Below are positions 32,788 through 44,409 of a stretch of DNA of 64,000 bases, one piece after another. Position 1 is the first letter of the stretch. The number at the start of each line of letters is the position of its first letter. Where the stretch lies: the NCBI GenBank assembly GCA_944739405.2, contig OX123199.2, positions 2,345,898 through 2,409,897 on the forward strand, written 5' to 3'. The notes under the pieces are model-generated. The model was not told the origin of the DNA, ran no database searches, and saw only the letters and a list, made by a program, of their open reading frames with translations. Made by a program: the position numbers and the translations under genes. Origin of the DNA: Euclidia mi (taxonomy: Eukaryota; Arthropoda; Insecta; Lepidoptera; Erebidae).

Positions 32788-33309
32788 AATGGCGCATTGT
32801 GACGGCGATAATGACTGACAGTGGGATTAAAAGTCATGATATTTCGGTTATAAAGTTACCATAATTTTTTTTTCCATTGCCACCGCTATTTTTTTGGCAA
32901 CAGATGCATTCAATAGTCCTTTTCTATAGCTCTACTTAGTTCTGTTATCACGGCATCGGTTTTATATCCAAGACTTGCCTAGAAAAAGTTACGACACATG
33001 GAAATCGAAATCCCACTCGCTTTACGTGTTTTAAAAATCTAGTAGACCATTTAAAAACCTAGCAAGTCCAGAGAGTTACTAGGTTTTGAAAAGATTAAAG
33101 TGGCATACTAGGTTTTAAAGTGGTTACAAGGGAGTGAATGGAGCACTTACTGGGTTTAGATGCTGTAACATATCTGCCTTCAAGTGAGTTTAAGACGCTA
33201 GTATTTTTGTATTTGGTGGGGACCTTCTAGGTTAGCAAGATTCTGCAATAAAACGATTTCTGTAAAAAATGTTCCGTCCTCTAGCTTATTTAAAATTATA
33301 ATTTAATAT

Positions 33310-33382
33310 TCATGGCGAAATGTGGGTGTAATATTACACCTCTGCCTACCCCTTCGGGGATACAGGCGTGAGTCTATAAAAA
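33310..33382 (+). mobile_element. SINE family A tail fragment
   Basis: catggcgaaatgtgggtgta, attacacctctgcctacccc, ttcggggatacaggcgtgag: terminal 70 bp of family A followed by an A-rich tail. Confidence 0.78.
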
Positions 33383-33586
33383 AAATTATATCTACTGTAT
33401 TAGTGTAAATAGCTTAGCAATTATTGCTTTATCCCATCTTTTAAAATATTACATTTGATTTATTATGTTATACTTACTATATTTCTAGACATAATTAGGT
33501 ATGCCATCGCGGTATTTTATGTAGACCTATATAAGATACACAATTCCACCGTACATCATTTTGTTATATCTCAAAAGGTTTAGACA

Positions 33587-33950
33587 GCGATAGAGAGACG
33601 CGGTGGAATACTTTGTTTTAGCCTGGCGGGGAGAGCCTTGTGGAGATACCAACTGACTCTTTTTATGAATCAAATCCACGACGCGGACTTTTTGAACTAC
33701 CTATTAAATTGTAAATTATCGCAAGAGCTCAAACCGATGGTCTCAGCTGCCATAACGATCTTTGAGAGTCGTTATGGACAGTCAATAGCTGTGTATAAAT
33801 TCTCACTAGTCTTAGCCATGGAATATGCTATCCCTTTGGGTTGTGTTGGTCAGATGGTAGTCATTCTGTGGAAAAGCTAATATTCAGTCAAATCTGGTTA
33901 TACTTGTAAGCGGACCCCGGGATGCAACTAGGATAACGCTAAGACGACAA
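33587..33950 (+). mobile_element. SINE family D, degenerate full-length copy
   Basis: Follows family D order: gcgatagagagacgcggtgg (head), aatccacgacgcgga (B-box), aattatcgcaagagctc (centre), cataacgatctttgagagtc, ggaatatgctatccctttgg, tggaaaagctaatattcagt. The 80-codon ORF 33638-33880 is a reading of this SINE, not a gene. Confidence 0.65.
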
Positions 33951-34424
33951 TCTACTAAGCCTCCTAAAGTACAATCAAACAAGTCGGCGGTGGACCAGTT
34001 TGAAATAAAATCCCTTGGCTCGCTCATAGAGGCGAGGCACACTAGAAACTGGTTTTGTATACTAATGTCAGTGTGTGTGTAAAGTAGCACTAGAAGCGAC
34101 GATGTCTTGCTGAGCGATTACCGCCCTTATGGTAGTCTAGCGGGAAGTTGTTCGACTGTACGTAACATTAAACAGAAGCATCAACCTACCTTTAACTGTG
34201 TAAGTAACTCAAAGACTGTCAAATGTACTCAATCGACCATGGTATAGTTGCATGACGTAAATGGCAAAAGAGTTGATTACAAGCCCGTAAAATGTCGACA
34301 TAGGCCGGTCATCGCTCGGAGCACCTGCACCTGCACGAGTATGATAATTTGGCCAGCCATCACCCCTTCCGTCCCTCTCGCCATATTAGAGAGAAAGAGA
34401 TGACGCGGCACTTGATGCCAATAC
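33951..34424. other. Unassigned intergenic sequence
   Basis: No gene or element boundary recognised; minus ORFs here are short and featureless. Confidence 0.35.
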
Positions 34425-34630
34425 AAGAAGTAATAATAATAACTATACCGGTACCAGATTACGAATAAACATACACATATAGGTAACCTTTTTGTCAATT
34501 TATACGTATTATACACAGTAACACCCAGAACAAGACAAACATCAATGTTCAAGCACATAAATGTTTATATTGAACGCGAATATAACTCGCGACCTTCGGC
34601 GTAGCAGTCACTCTCCCGCTACGCCAACTG
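34425..34630 (-). mobile_element. SINE family E
   Basis: Plus strand: acaagacaaacatcaatgtt, aactcgcgaccttcggcgta (B-box side), ctctcccgctacgccaactg (A-box side). Matches 6280-6530 in reverse order of modules. Confidence 0.68.
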
Positions 34631-35037
34631 GTCGTCGAGCCATTTTAGTGAGCATGTATACGAATCCCCAGTCGTAACCAAATTCTTAGTTTACAGCCTT
34701 TGACCACTTGCCTTCATTTTACAGGCCAGTAATAAATTAACAGTTAAAGTATTCATAATAGGGACAGTAACAATTTTGCACCCCAATAATGAAGAATAAT
34801 CGATATTTTAACAAACAACAATTTCATCGTAATCCTAACAGAACAGCCATTTCTTAATAATACATTTGAAAGCCTGCTATTCTAAAGGGTATTGTTTAAT
34901 AGGATTGTTCTCTTATTTCGATTACAATAATTGCTATGCATCTGGTATGCACGCTAATTTGGACCTTATAGTTATAACACTTTGGTAGATATTCGAGAGC
35001 CTTCATTCACGTAGCTCTCCGATGCATTACTATAGTG

Positions 35038-35192
35038 CTTTTACGACTAGCAGCGACGGGTGGCAGTGGTCGGGATTTCGATGTACATGTCGCGTTCAAA
35101 TCTGACGCGACATTGACCGCTGCGGAGTAATACGAGCAATGGACATCGAAACCGCTACGCTACCGCTTGTCGCTGCTGGCTGGTGGTAGCTG
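35038..35192. mobile_element. Foldback/MITE-like element, CAGCGACGGG family
   Basis: Left tacgactagcagcgacgggt with gatttcgatgtacatgtcgc mirrors right gacatcgaaaccgctacgc and cttgtcgctgctggctgg. Related to 7405-7556 and to the palindrome arms (21668-21828, 22228-22392). Confidence 0.5.
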
Positions 35193-35251
35193 GCAGAAAG
35201 CTGGCAAAAATGCATATTTAATCGATTTTAAACTTTCGCGATTTTTATACA

Positions 35252-35813
35252 TCATACAAAATAAATTAGCGGATCTTAATCGCGTACAACTAACTTATTA
35301 GAGTAAAGGAACATATCGCAGCTGTAAAAAACCGACAGATTAATAAGACGGCGATAGCTGAGCATTTGTTGGAGTCTGGACCAAACCACTGGATAGAACT
35401 GCATCAACCACAAGTCTTATCCACCGATCGTCACTATTACTCCAGGATAGTACGTGAAGCGGTAGAAATCAAGAAACATAACAATTTCAACCGGGAGGAT
35501 GGATATAGATTATCGGCTACTTGGAATCCAGTCATCATAGGTCAGCAAGTGTAGACACCGCCGCAGTGATAAATCTCAACAGTGTGTAGACGTCATTAGT
35601 GTGTGTCGGAGTACCGACATTGCAAACTTAAATAAAGACCAAGTGAGGGTAGGTGCCGAAACCCGCACATCCACAAGACGGCGCTGAGCTCTCATCAGTC
35701 TCTCCGCGACCTCGCTTGGTGCAAGACGAGCGAAACGTCTGAACCAAATAGGTATTTATACCTTAAATAAGTTAGTTGTACGCGATTAAGACCCGCTAAT
35801 TTATTTTGTATGA
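35252..35813 (+). mobile_element. Truncated Penelope-like element with inverted ends
   Basis: A 48 bp end (35252-35299) is the reverse complement of 35766-35813. Between them only the last 84 codons of a Penelope-like protein remain (35303-35554, intact to TAG). It starts at the residues that correspond to the middle of the GIY-YIG domain of the 28.8 kb copy: KEHIAAVKNR, KTAIAEHLLESGPNHWIELH, HNNFNREDGYRLSATWNPV. About 250 bp of 3' terminal sequence follows, containing gacgagcgaaacgtctga. The reverse transcriptase is absent. It differs enough from the 28.8 kb copy to be a separate subfamily. Confidence 0.85.
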
Positions 35814-35969
35814 AAATGCGTATTTGTACCACCACAAGTCAAATCACACTAGCGGAGTGGCGCTCGCTCCGCTTTTCGCTTAAACCTACGCTACTTATCC
35901 CGGTTTTACCCTTCGCTTTGGTCCGGATTCTGGACTTTGATTTGTACTTACTTAATTGTGTAGATTATG

Positions 35970-36175
35970 AGACAATTATGTAAACATAATATACATTTAT
36001 TTGAGTCCCTTATTTCATGTGCCTCATCACACTCCTCCTCCTATCCCTTTTCCCAACCCAAACGGTGGCAACGCACTTGTGACCCTTCTGGCGCTGCTTG
36101 CGTCCATAGGCGACGGTAATCGCTTACCATCTGGCGATACGTCTGCTCGTTTACCGCTTATTACATAAAAAATAT
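35970..36175 (+). mobile_element. LINE 3' end (unassigned family)
   Basis: ttcccaacccaaacggtggc, gtccataggcgacggtaatc, cgcttaccatctggcgatac, gtctgctcgtttaccgctta, then an A-rich tail. I recognise this as a terminal block repeated widely in moth genomes. A weaker relative is at 4780-5100. Confidence 0.55.
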
Positions 36176-36674
36176 AATACAAAATATACACTCTTATATT
36201 TTAATTAGTACAAAAACTTTAAGGACAGATTAGCGAAGACATTATTATCATATAGGTACCTGACGTAAGAATTTCTTAATATCTATAAATAGCAAAGTTA
36301 TTATCATCTGTTTATTGTAGAAAATCTCACTTAAATCATAGACATATTTTACAATCCATTCACTAATTCATTGATAGTATTCTCTCTCTCTCTTCATAGA
36401 AAATTTCTACACATAGTACTACAGATAGGACGCGGGTCGGTCATTGATTTACGAGTAGTTATGCATTTAGTAATTATTACCTACGTATTTTTGTGGACAG
36501 TTTTGGGACAGTTTGAGGACTTAGTGTTTTTATTTTTTACCTACTCAAATATGATCAGTTAAAGATACTTAAAGCACCGTTAATTTTTTTGTACAAATTA
36601 AAAAAAATTTAGTGTATACATCATTTCCAGTAGAAACTAATATGTAATTAGTTATATACCTGCACTTTCAGATC
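36176..36674. other. Unassigned AT-rich sequence
   Basis: Short ORF 36371-36562 is hydrophobic but has no family features; no element ends seen. Confidence 0.35.
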
Positions 36675-36800
36675 AACATGGCAATCTACGTCCACTGCAA
36701 GACATAGGCCTCCCCCAAGGTTCTTCACACAGACCGATCTTGAGACGCCCGCATCCAACCGCTTCCCGCAACCTTAACCAGATCTTCGGTGCACATTTTG
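36675..36800 (-). mobile_element. RTE 3' coding fragment
   Basis: The plus strand reads atctacgtccactgcaagac, ataggcctcccccaaggttc and acgcccgcatccaaccgctt. This is the reverse complement of the RTE C-terminal coding end seen at 41860-41960. Heavily truncated. Confidence 0.72.
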
Positions 36801-36849
36801 ACATACATATGTAATAAGAGAATACATCATTTTTATTACTATGTGCTCA

Positions 36850-36910
36850 TAACAAAAAAATCATGATTATCCGGGGTGGAAGTCGAACCCACGACGTCCG
36901 GCTAACCACT
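36850..36910 (-). mobile_element. tRNA-like SINE head fragment
   Basis: tccggggtggaagtcgaacc and cacgacgtccggctaaccac look like a reversed polIII B-box head. No body remains. Confidence 0.35.
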
Positions 36911-36964
36911 GAATTCAATTTTAGATCTATCACTTTGTTGAGATTTGAGGTACAATTACTAGAC

Positions 36965-37290
36965 GAAGTATCTAAAAGAAAAAAACTGACCCTATTACTA
37001 AGCCTCTGCTGTCTGTCTGTCCGTCTGTCGGTCACCAGGCTGTATCTCATAAACCGTGATAGCTAGAAAGCTGAAATTTTCACAAATAATGTATTTCCGT
37101 TGCCGCTATAACAACAAATACTAAAAAAAAAAAACAGAAATATTAAGGGAGAGTCCTTTACAATAAACGTGTTTTTTTTTCGTTTTTATTGCTCAATATT
37201 ACTAACGGTAACAGGTAGACGCTTAAAATTTTTGCAGAATGTATAATTGTAGGTTTTTTACTCGATCTTAATTAACAGCTAGAAACTTGC
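36965..37290 (+). mobile_element. Partial agggttccgtac-family TIR element
   Basis: ccctattactaagcctctgc, a ctgtctgtctgtccgtctgtc run, accaggctgtatctcataaa, tcacaaataatgtatttccg and ttgccgctataacaacaaat align with 11010-11130. Both terminal inverted repeats are missing. A SINE A' copy follows directly. Confidence 0.65.
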
Positions 37291-37302
37291 AAATACCAAC
37301 AC

Positions 37303-37612
37303 GATGCAAATACCATCTTTGCGTAGAGACGGAAAACTCGACATCAAACCCTATACGATTGCCTTGTTGGTCTCCCGGCATAAATGTGCGCGTTGGACCG
37401 GGAGGTCCCGGGTTCGATTCCTGGGTCGGGCAGTGTTATTGGGTTTCTCTGTCACGAAATTCTCAGTAGCAGCACGGAGTCTGGAAATGTGCCAGGTACG
37501 GCAATAGGCTCGCCCCTTATTACGTGGGACTAAATTACATCTGGCGAAAAGTGGGTGTAGAAATACACCTCTGCCTACCTCTTCGGGGTTATAGGCGTGA
37601 GACTATGTATGT
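37303..37612 (+). mobile_element. SINE family A', 5'-truncated
   Basis: From acgatgcaaataccatcttt through tRNA-like module (cgttggaccgggaggtcccg, ggttcgattcctgggtcggg) to body and tail (tcagtagcagcacggagtct, aatacacctctgcctacctc). The 5' family F-like module is missing. Short ORFs here repeat those in the other A' copies because the sequence is a repeat. Confidence 0.82.
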
Positions 37613-37824
37613 AACAAAATAATAATAATTGATGTCAAAATAAAATTATTAATTAGACGATGAGGTAATATGTATTGGTAATCGAAGATTGGCAACCAAC
37701 TCTGCTGCATGGGAGACTCCTATCGATCCGCGAACACTCTCAGCACACTGTTGGTATTGCTGCGTAGGTGTACCAAATGTGTCATAAACGAGGCCTACCG
37801 TTTTATTATATTTTCATTTTTTAT

Positions 37825-38263
37825 AGGTTCACGTCTATAAACACGAAGGGGTAGGCAAAGGTGTTCCCCTGCTTTTCGCCAGATTATGAATTTTAGGTTC
37901 CACGTAATTTCGGGCGAGCCTACTGCCGTTGCTGGGCACTTTGCCAGACTCCACGCTGCTACTGAGAATTCGAAAAACTCAGTAACATTCTTGCGTGACT
38001 CGGGTATCAAACCCGGGACCACCCGATCAGTAGACGCATACGCTATAATAATAATAATAATAAAATTTTATTTCAGAATTGCTTCCATATGTTGTTAGTT
38101 ACAGTGTTCTTAACCTAGTGTTCGTAAAAACATTTATAAATAATAACAACTATAACGTGTCAGGCGCTTGTTTTCGCGTGTAAGCCTATCCAATGCCTCA
38201 TCAGTAGTGAGTCCCATCGGCTGGCACACGGCTATCCACTGGACCACGAAGGCAGTCGTTTTA
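37825..38263 (-). mobile_element. SINE family A, interrupted
   Basis: Reverse complement of family A: tail (aaacacgaaggggtaggc), body (acgctgctactgagaattcg), head B-box (ggtatcaaacccggg) up to cgcatacgctat at 38045. The head resumes with ctatccactggaccacgaag at 38226. The missing contiguity is due to the 38046-38222 insertion. Confidence 0.78.
38046..38222 (-). mobile_element. LINE 3' end inserted into a SINE
   Basis: On the minus strand the segment ends in aataaaattttattatta, i.e. a 3' UTR with (TTA)n tail. Flanks cgcatacgctat and cacacggctat look like a degraded target duplication. No coding sequence; LINE family not determined. Confidence 0.55.
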
Positions 38264-39129
38264 TTATAACTAGAAGTCGCCCAGTGTTCAAGTCCCAGTG
38301 TCGAAATTTGACCATCATTTATTATAAGTTTAAGTTTCTACATTAACCTAATGGAAGGAAAGAGGCACTTAACACGCACCGTCGGATTGACCACCCCAAC
38401 TATTGCAATAGAAAAAGGATGACAATAACGAACTCCTCTTAAAGGATAAGGGAGAAAGCATCCTCAGGAGCGATGCCTCGTGCTGATGCGAAACACGTGT
38501 CGAAGAATAATTGGCGCTTACAGCGGGATACTGCAAGTCAGGTCTCTTCCTGGAACCCATACCATTCATATATCCATTATCTTTTTAGAGAAGTTTGGTA
38601 TTGTCAACCTTTTTCTATTGCAATAGTTGGGGTGGTTAATCCGAGGGTGCGTGGTGGGTTTCTCTTTCCTTCCATTAGGTTACAATGGAGTTTCGCCAAG
38701 TAACGCCTGATTCAATCAACTTTTTCTGCATTATTAAATTGTACTGTCAAAGACTACAATCACAGATTTCGCCGCACAATAAAAATAAAGAACACTTTTA
38801 TGAAATTACTGGAACGGCTATTAAATACTCTTCTTGGTTATAAAACTCTAAAACAGATGTTAATATTAATAGACTTTTACTTTATAAACATGTCATTCTC
38901 TTGCCCTTGCGCAGTATGTCCTTTGCTTCTAGACTTCTTGTTATCTAATTATTTATAAAGGAGTAAATCTCTTTCATCCATATCCCATCCTCACACAGTC
39001 GACTAATGTTTTCCTTGGCCTGATCATCCTTTTTGTGTCTCTACTTTCATATTCACACTGTTTATACATCTTTTCAGTGGAAGCACTCTTGCTTTTCGTC
39101 CCCCACCTTTCGACTTAATTTAAGACTGC
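38264..39129. other. Unassigned intergenic sequence
   Basis: A tattgcaatag...ccccaac word at 38395-38415 recurs reversed at 38620-38645, so part may be a decayed inverted-repeat element of about 250 bp (38350-38690). Otherwise nothing recognised. Confidence 0.35.
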
Positions 39130-39250
39130 ATAGGTACCTATTTGCTTGACACTGCGCAACTATTGTGGTTTCGATACCCACATGAGAAAACACTTGTGCG
39201 ATCCATGAATTGTTGTTTCGAGGGTGAGCCCTCGCGACACAGGATTTATT
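39130..39250 (+). mobile_element. SINE family H, partial
   Basis: ggtttcgatacccacatgag, gcgatccatgaattgttgtt and gagggtgagccctcgcgaca parallel the family H copy at 63128-63290. Confidence 0.55.
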
Positions 39251-39294
39251 CTTAGAGCGAAAGTTGTCTTTAAAGGAAATAAAAAAAAAATTCC

Positions 39295-39405
39295 CTTGAT
39301 TACCTCCATACAAATAATCTCTTCGGATAACATGTCCATACCAAGCAAACCGATATTTTCCTTCACTTTTAGTCTATAGGCACCACTTTCAGACTACCTC
39401 ATATA
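39295..39405 (-). pseudogene. RTE C-terminal fragment
   Basis: The minus-strand frame gives KVKENIGLLGMDMLSEEIIC, a decayed form of the RTE C-terminal box seen at 62326-62595 (KVKGSRLAWYGHIMRRDDMY). Frameshifted and truncated. Confidence 0.6.
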
Positions 39406-39606
39406 TATATATACTTAGTTTATACCTACCTCAAATAAACGTACTATCTTTCATACCTACTCATGCCTTCTAATTCTGTCCATTCTTCTCACTCCACACA
39501 TCCATCGTAACATTCTCATCTTTGCTGCAATGTACCAATAATAACCCTTTAGTGTTTGCTTCGGTTACATACATTAATTTCCAACAATACATCCTATATT
39601 TTTCCA

Positions 39607-39650
39607 AATTAAATCCAAAAATAAATTGGGACCAGGGCAAGACAATGATG
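39607..39650 (+). mobile_element. 44 bp RTE insertion with 18 bp target duplication
   Basis: acatcctatatttttcca occurs at 39589-39606 and 39651-39668. Between them lie an A-rich lead and ataaattgggaccagggcaa plus gacaatgatg, the extreme 3' end of an RTE element (compare 62592-62618). An extremely 5'-truncated insertion. Confidence 0.85.
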
Positions 39651-39668
39651 ACATCCTATATTTTTCCA

Positions 39669-40629
39669 TTTCTACCTATTCCTCCTCCTTTATAACAATA
39701 TAATTCGCAGGGCAAGGCTAGTAAAAACTCATGCCACAACCCTATTGCAGTATGACCATTTGCAAGTACTACAAGTATAAACAAAGTTTTAAATTAAGAG
39801 AAACACTGAAAAGTCTGAAAACTTACCAATACGATCTGACAGTGATACATAAAACTGATAGATGGCAAATGTATTATTTGACTCTCATTCACAAATAGCT
39901 CGATACCATGTGCTTAATAGATTTTCAACTATAATAAAACACAATCATTAAGATTAAGAAAGCAAAATTTCCCGCGGGCGGCGTTCTGAATTCAAACTTT
40001 ATGACAACTGCAATAAAATAATTATGTTTTTGCCTACGAATATCAATAAACAGGTTTTGAAATTTTATACTTTGTCAGAAACTTTTAATAATAATTAAAA
40101 GAATACCATACACATAATAATAATGTACATTAATATTTTATGAATTTATTTTAATTTACACGACCAGATAAATTATATTGTGAAAATACAAAATCTATTA
40201 GGCAGAATAGGACAAACCTTCGACAAAAATACATACATATAATAATTATTTAATCTATTTTCAGTTTGAAACTCATCATCATGTCAGCCTAGAGACGTCC
40301 TTGAAACTCATACTTAAAAAATAATAAAAAGAATTAATGGACTATACTTATAATATTTACCTATGTACTTTATTAAAAAATTGCCAAGATAAATAATATA
40401 TTGTAATAAATACAAAATCTATTAGACAGAATAGAACAAACCTTGAACAAAAAAGTATTGTTTTCCTTTTTTTATTTTATTTTATATATTCTCCTTTTTA
40501 TTTGTACTGTATATTAATATTTAATTTAATTTTAGTTTTAAGTACTTAAAATTGTTTTATTCTAAAATGAATAAAATCTTACTGTAAAATGCTTTCATAA
40601 AAAATATATATACATTTTATAAATAAACT
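39669..40629. other. AT-rich intergenic sequence
   Basis: A loosely repeated segment (aaatctattaggcagaatag, gacaaaccttcgacaaaaa) occurs near 40190, 40425 and again at 42190. 40270-40305 (actcatcatcatgtcagcc, agagacgtcc) resembles a reversed RTE tail. No gene. Confidence 0.4.
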
Positions 40630-40639
40630 ATTTTCACTT

Positions 40640-41962
40640 CTATCACTCGTCACTCTCGAGGGTAAAACGCCACAGGCGTGGCACAGAGGTGTGGTGGTGC
40701 TTTTCTTTTAGAAAGGGAATAAAACCCTCTTTAAGAACTACAGACCCATCACACTTCTGAGCCACGTCTACAAGCTGTTTTCGAGGGTCATCACGAATTG
40801 TCTCGAGAGCAAGCTAGACGACTTCCAGCCTCCCGAACAAGCTGGTTTCCGTAAAGGCTATAATACCATAGACCACATACATACGCTGTGGCAGGTTATA
40901 CAGAAGTCCGAGGAGTGTAACCAGCCCCTTTGCTTGGCGTTTGTGGACTATGAGAAAGCCTTCGATTCGATCGATACCTGGGCGGTGCTACAGTCTCTCC
41001 AACGGTGCCGGATTGACTACCGATATATCGAAGTGCTGAAGTGTTTGTATGAAAACGCCACTATGTCAGGACCAGAGTTCGAAACCTATTCAACTCCGGC
41101 GAGGAGTGAGACAGGGGGATGTCATATCCCCGAAACTGTTAACCACTGCGCTGGAGGATGTTTTCAAGCTTCTGGACTGGAATGGACTCGGCATCAACAT
41201 CAACGGCGAGTACATCACTCACCTTCGATTCGCAGACGATATCATAGTCATGGCTGAGACCATGGAAGACCTAGGCACAATGCTCGATGGCCTCTGTAGA
41301 GTCTCCCAACAAGTAGGTCTTAAGATGAACATGGACAAGACGAAAATCATGTCGAACGTCCATGTTGTACCTGCTCCTATTCAGGTTGGGAACTCTACGC
41401 TCGAAGTTGTCGACAAGTATATCTACCTGGGACAAGTAGTCCAATTAGGTAGGTCCAACTTCGAGAAGGAGGTCAATCGTCGAATCCAACTCGGTTGGGC
41501 AGCGTTCGGGAAGCTACGACAAATCTTTTCGTCCGATATCCCGCAGTGTCTCAAGACAAAAGCCTTTGACCAGTGTGTGTTGCCAGTGATGATCTGCAGA
41601 GCCAAGACGTGGTCGCTAACTATGGGCCTAATCCGGAAGCTCAGGGTCACTCAGAGGGCAATGAAGAGAGCTATGCTCGGAGTTTCCCTGTGAGATCGAA
41701 TCAGAAATGAGGAGATCCGCAGGCGAACCAAAGTCGCCGACATAGCTCTCCGGTTAGCCAATGGTTGGGGCAGAAAGGTTCTGGAGTGGCGGCCACGTAC
41801 CTACCGGACGACGCAGCAGAGGTAGGCCCCCCGCAAGGTGGACCGACGATCTCGTCAAGATCGCGGGAGGCCGTTGGATGCGGGCGGCTCAAGACCGGTC
41901 TGTGTGGAGAACCTTGGGGGAGGCCTATGTCCAGCAGTGGACGTCGTTTGGCTGATATGATG
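40640..41962 (+). pseudogene. RTE-clade retrotransposon, 5'-truncated, decayed ORF
   Basis: Flanked by attttcactt at 40630-40639 and 41963-41972, a 10 bp target duplication. Coding runs from RT finger sequence near 40670 (KNYRPITLLSHVYKLFSRVI, PEQAGFRKGYNTIDHIHTLW) into motif A (AFVDYEKAFDSIDTW). A frameshift follows at about 41070. Then come RRGVRQGDVISPKLLTTALE, the catalytic FADD box (HLRFADDIIVMAE) and the RTE C-terminal region (QCVLPVMICRAKTWSLTMGL) to TGA at 41691-41693. Beyond it RIRNEEIRRRTKVADIALRL and, in another frame, RGRPPARWTDDLVKIAGGRW complete the family C-terminus, ending in a tgatatgatgat tail typical of RTE. A stop also sits near 40715. The endonuclease domain is missing. 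It cannot encode a working enzyme. Confidence 0.92.
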
Positions 41963-41972
41963 ATTTTCACTT

Positions 41973-42945
41973 TGCCAGTCTATGGGACTGTATCAATATT
42001 ATTATGGTAAAAAGTGATAACAATTTTTACTTCACGTATTTAATTTTATACTTAGATACAAATTAAAATTTATGGACTTTTCATAAAATAGGTACATACC
42101 TGCATTATGAAAAGTCCATTAATTTTAATTTATTATACTTAACGTATAAGTAAATAAAGAATGCCAAGATAAATATATTGCAAAAATACAAAATCTCTTT
42201 GGCAGAATGGGACAAACCTTAAACAAAAATGTATATACATGTATTATTAACCTCTTTTCAGTTTGAAAGTCTGTGGGTCCATAACCGTAAACTAAAAAGT
42301 AATATTGTATACGTATATAATGTTATGCATGTGTTCGGCGAAATCTAAGGTAGTAGTGGTATCGTTTATTTTCATTAAAATCATATATTTGTAATGCATA
42401 TTTAATAAAAATATTAGCATTCTGTACACCTACATGTAAGCAATAATGTGTGCCAAATTTCATAATCCCCCGTTTGCGCATTTCTCTTAAAAAGGGATCA
42501 CAAAATTTCGCTTCATGTATTAATATATAGATAGATTGCTGCAAAATCATCAATATGCGCGTCGGTAAACATCCCCAAGGCTAATTAATTATCTTATATT
42601 TCATTTTATCTCACCTCTTTGTCGACAAGGTCAATATGCATAAACACACAAAACATAACTATAAGAGATAATTCTAGTACGCTACGGTACTCTAAAACAA
42701 TAATTAAGTTCATATTGTGGGCAAGGGGAAGCAAACAGATTTTACATCCCGGGGGTGCATACGCTATGAATAGACATTATTCGTACAGTCGTAATACGAC
42801 TAGCTTTGAATAAAAACGTAATATATCCATCGAGAATATATTTAAATTTTAACTCTATTGTATTGAGATACGGTCTTGTTTAACTTATTGTTGCAGGTAC
42901 TTGAGACTTTTCTACTGCTAGGTGTATGGATGGGTAGAATAATAA
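41973..42945. other. AT-rich intergenic sequence with one hairpin
   Basis: Besides the hairpin at 42061-42130, only AT-rich sequence and short featureless ORFs. Confidence 0.4.
42061..42130. repeat. Hairpin with 26 bp arms, one mismatch
   Basis: aattaaaatttatggacttt to tcataa (42061-42086) pairs with ttatgaaaagtccattaatt to ttaatt (42105-42130). The loop itself contains aggtacatacct. Confidence 0.88.
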
Positions 42946-43481
42946 GAGACCGTTCCCACTGAGTAAACTGGCTGTCCGATCGTAGTACAATATTTTAACA
43001 CTGTTCACATTTAGATAGAAAATAGACGGAGAATTTGAAGTAGTATTGAAATAGAACTCATATATTTTCTTGATATGTAGTTCATGTAAGCGTCTTACAT
43101 AACATTTTTAGATCATTAGATTTCGCCAGTTTTGGCATAGAAAATTAATATTTTTTTATTACGCTTTACATTTACACTATACGAGAAAACAGCCAGTCAA
43201 TCGTAATGGGAGCGGAATGATAGTTGTGAATTATACAGGAACGATGTAACAGATACAGACGTGGAAAAGATACGGCACAGACTCGATCGAAATTATATAG
43301 AAGAGGCAACGATCCAGTAGGATTCGTCATTATATAGGCTGACTTTGGTGCTATAGCATAATAATATCTTCTTTTTCAGAAGACGATGAATGTAGTTATT
43401 ATCAAAAGTAAACCAGTCAATAACCAACAGTCTTTAAAAGTAGTTTCAACCGGTTGGTCTGCAGCCCTGCAGCACCTGCAG

Positions 43482-43627
<146 letters not shown>

Positions 43628-43689
43628 AATCTAGTTTGTTCTATATTTGTATTTATACTTGACTCTATTTTAACTTTCTATATCCGTGC

Positions 43690-43878
43690 TTTACTTGTCC
43701 ATTCAATATCTACCAGTCAACCTTACGAGTGGTGCAGAGAGGAAGAAGTAGGTGTATTTTAAAGTGTAATGGGAATGTACTAGTAATTATACAGGACACA
43801 CGATATACTTGCATAAACGTATATTATAAATAGTTAACATAAATAGTGTAATACATATAAAATAAATACTTAATACAT
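43690..43878 (-). mobile_element. CR1-group (Kiri-like) LINE 3' UTR fragment
   Basis: gagtggtgcagagaggaaga, agtaggtgtatt and the following AT-rich stretch align with 12330-12470, the 3' UTR of the LINE at 12240-13565, in the same plus-strand orientation (element on minus). Confidence 0.65.
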
Positions 43879-44084
43879 CATCCTCTTAGCGTTATCCTAG
43901 TTTCAATCTGGGGTCCGCTTACTAGTCTAACCGGATTTGGCTGAATATTTGCTTTTCCACGGAGCGACTGCCTGTCTGACCTCTGCAACCCAAAGGGATA
44001 GCGATATTCCATGGTTTAGACTAGTGTCAGTTTATTTCAGAAGGTACTGATGCCCTGTAACGATTTTCATAGATCTTCATGACA
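43879..44084 (-). mobile_element. SINE family D, 3' portion
   Basis: Plus strand: tcctcttagcgttatcctag, atctggggtccgcttactag, ttttccacggagcgactgcc, gatagcgatattccatggtt, the reverse of the family D tail (54660-54850). Confidence 0.78.
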
Positions 44085-44409
44085 AACATTTTAGTGACAA
44101 GGTCACTATTTGTACTATTTCTGTTTTACATGTGTGTTTTATTGCTGTTACATTTTATTGGTACAATAAAGATGACTTACTATTACTGCATGCGTAGATA
44201 TATATATATGTACGAACCGAAACAACATACGGATAATGCTACTGGCACTTCAATAATTTGTACAAAACTGACCACATTTAGAAGAACCGATAAAACAGCC
44301 GATCCTTTGTAGTGGGAACAGTCTCTACTAGCCCGTTGCCGCTGGCACTACAGTCTCTTTAGACGTTCCGGCAAAACAGACGGATCATGTAAGTGGGAAC
44401 GGGCTCTAA

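Larger units (their letters stand above)
32486..33586. other. Intergenic sequence with tandem hairpins and a SINE tail
   Basis: Apart from the two entries inside it (32716-32787, 33310-33382), I see only AT-rich DNA. It has a degenerate repeated actaggttttgaaa/actaggttttaaa word at 33080-33120. Confidence 0.35.
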
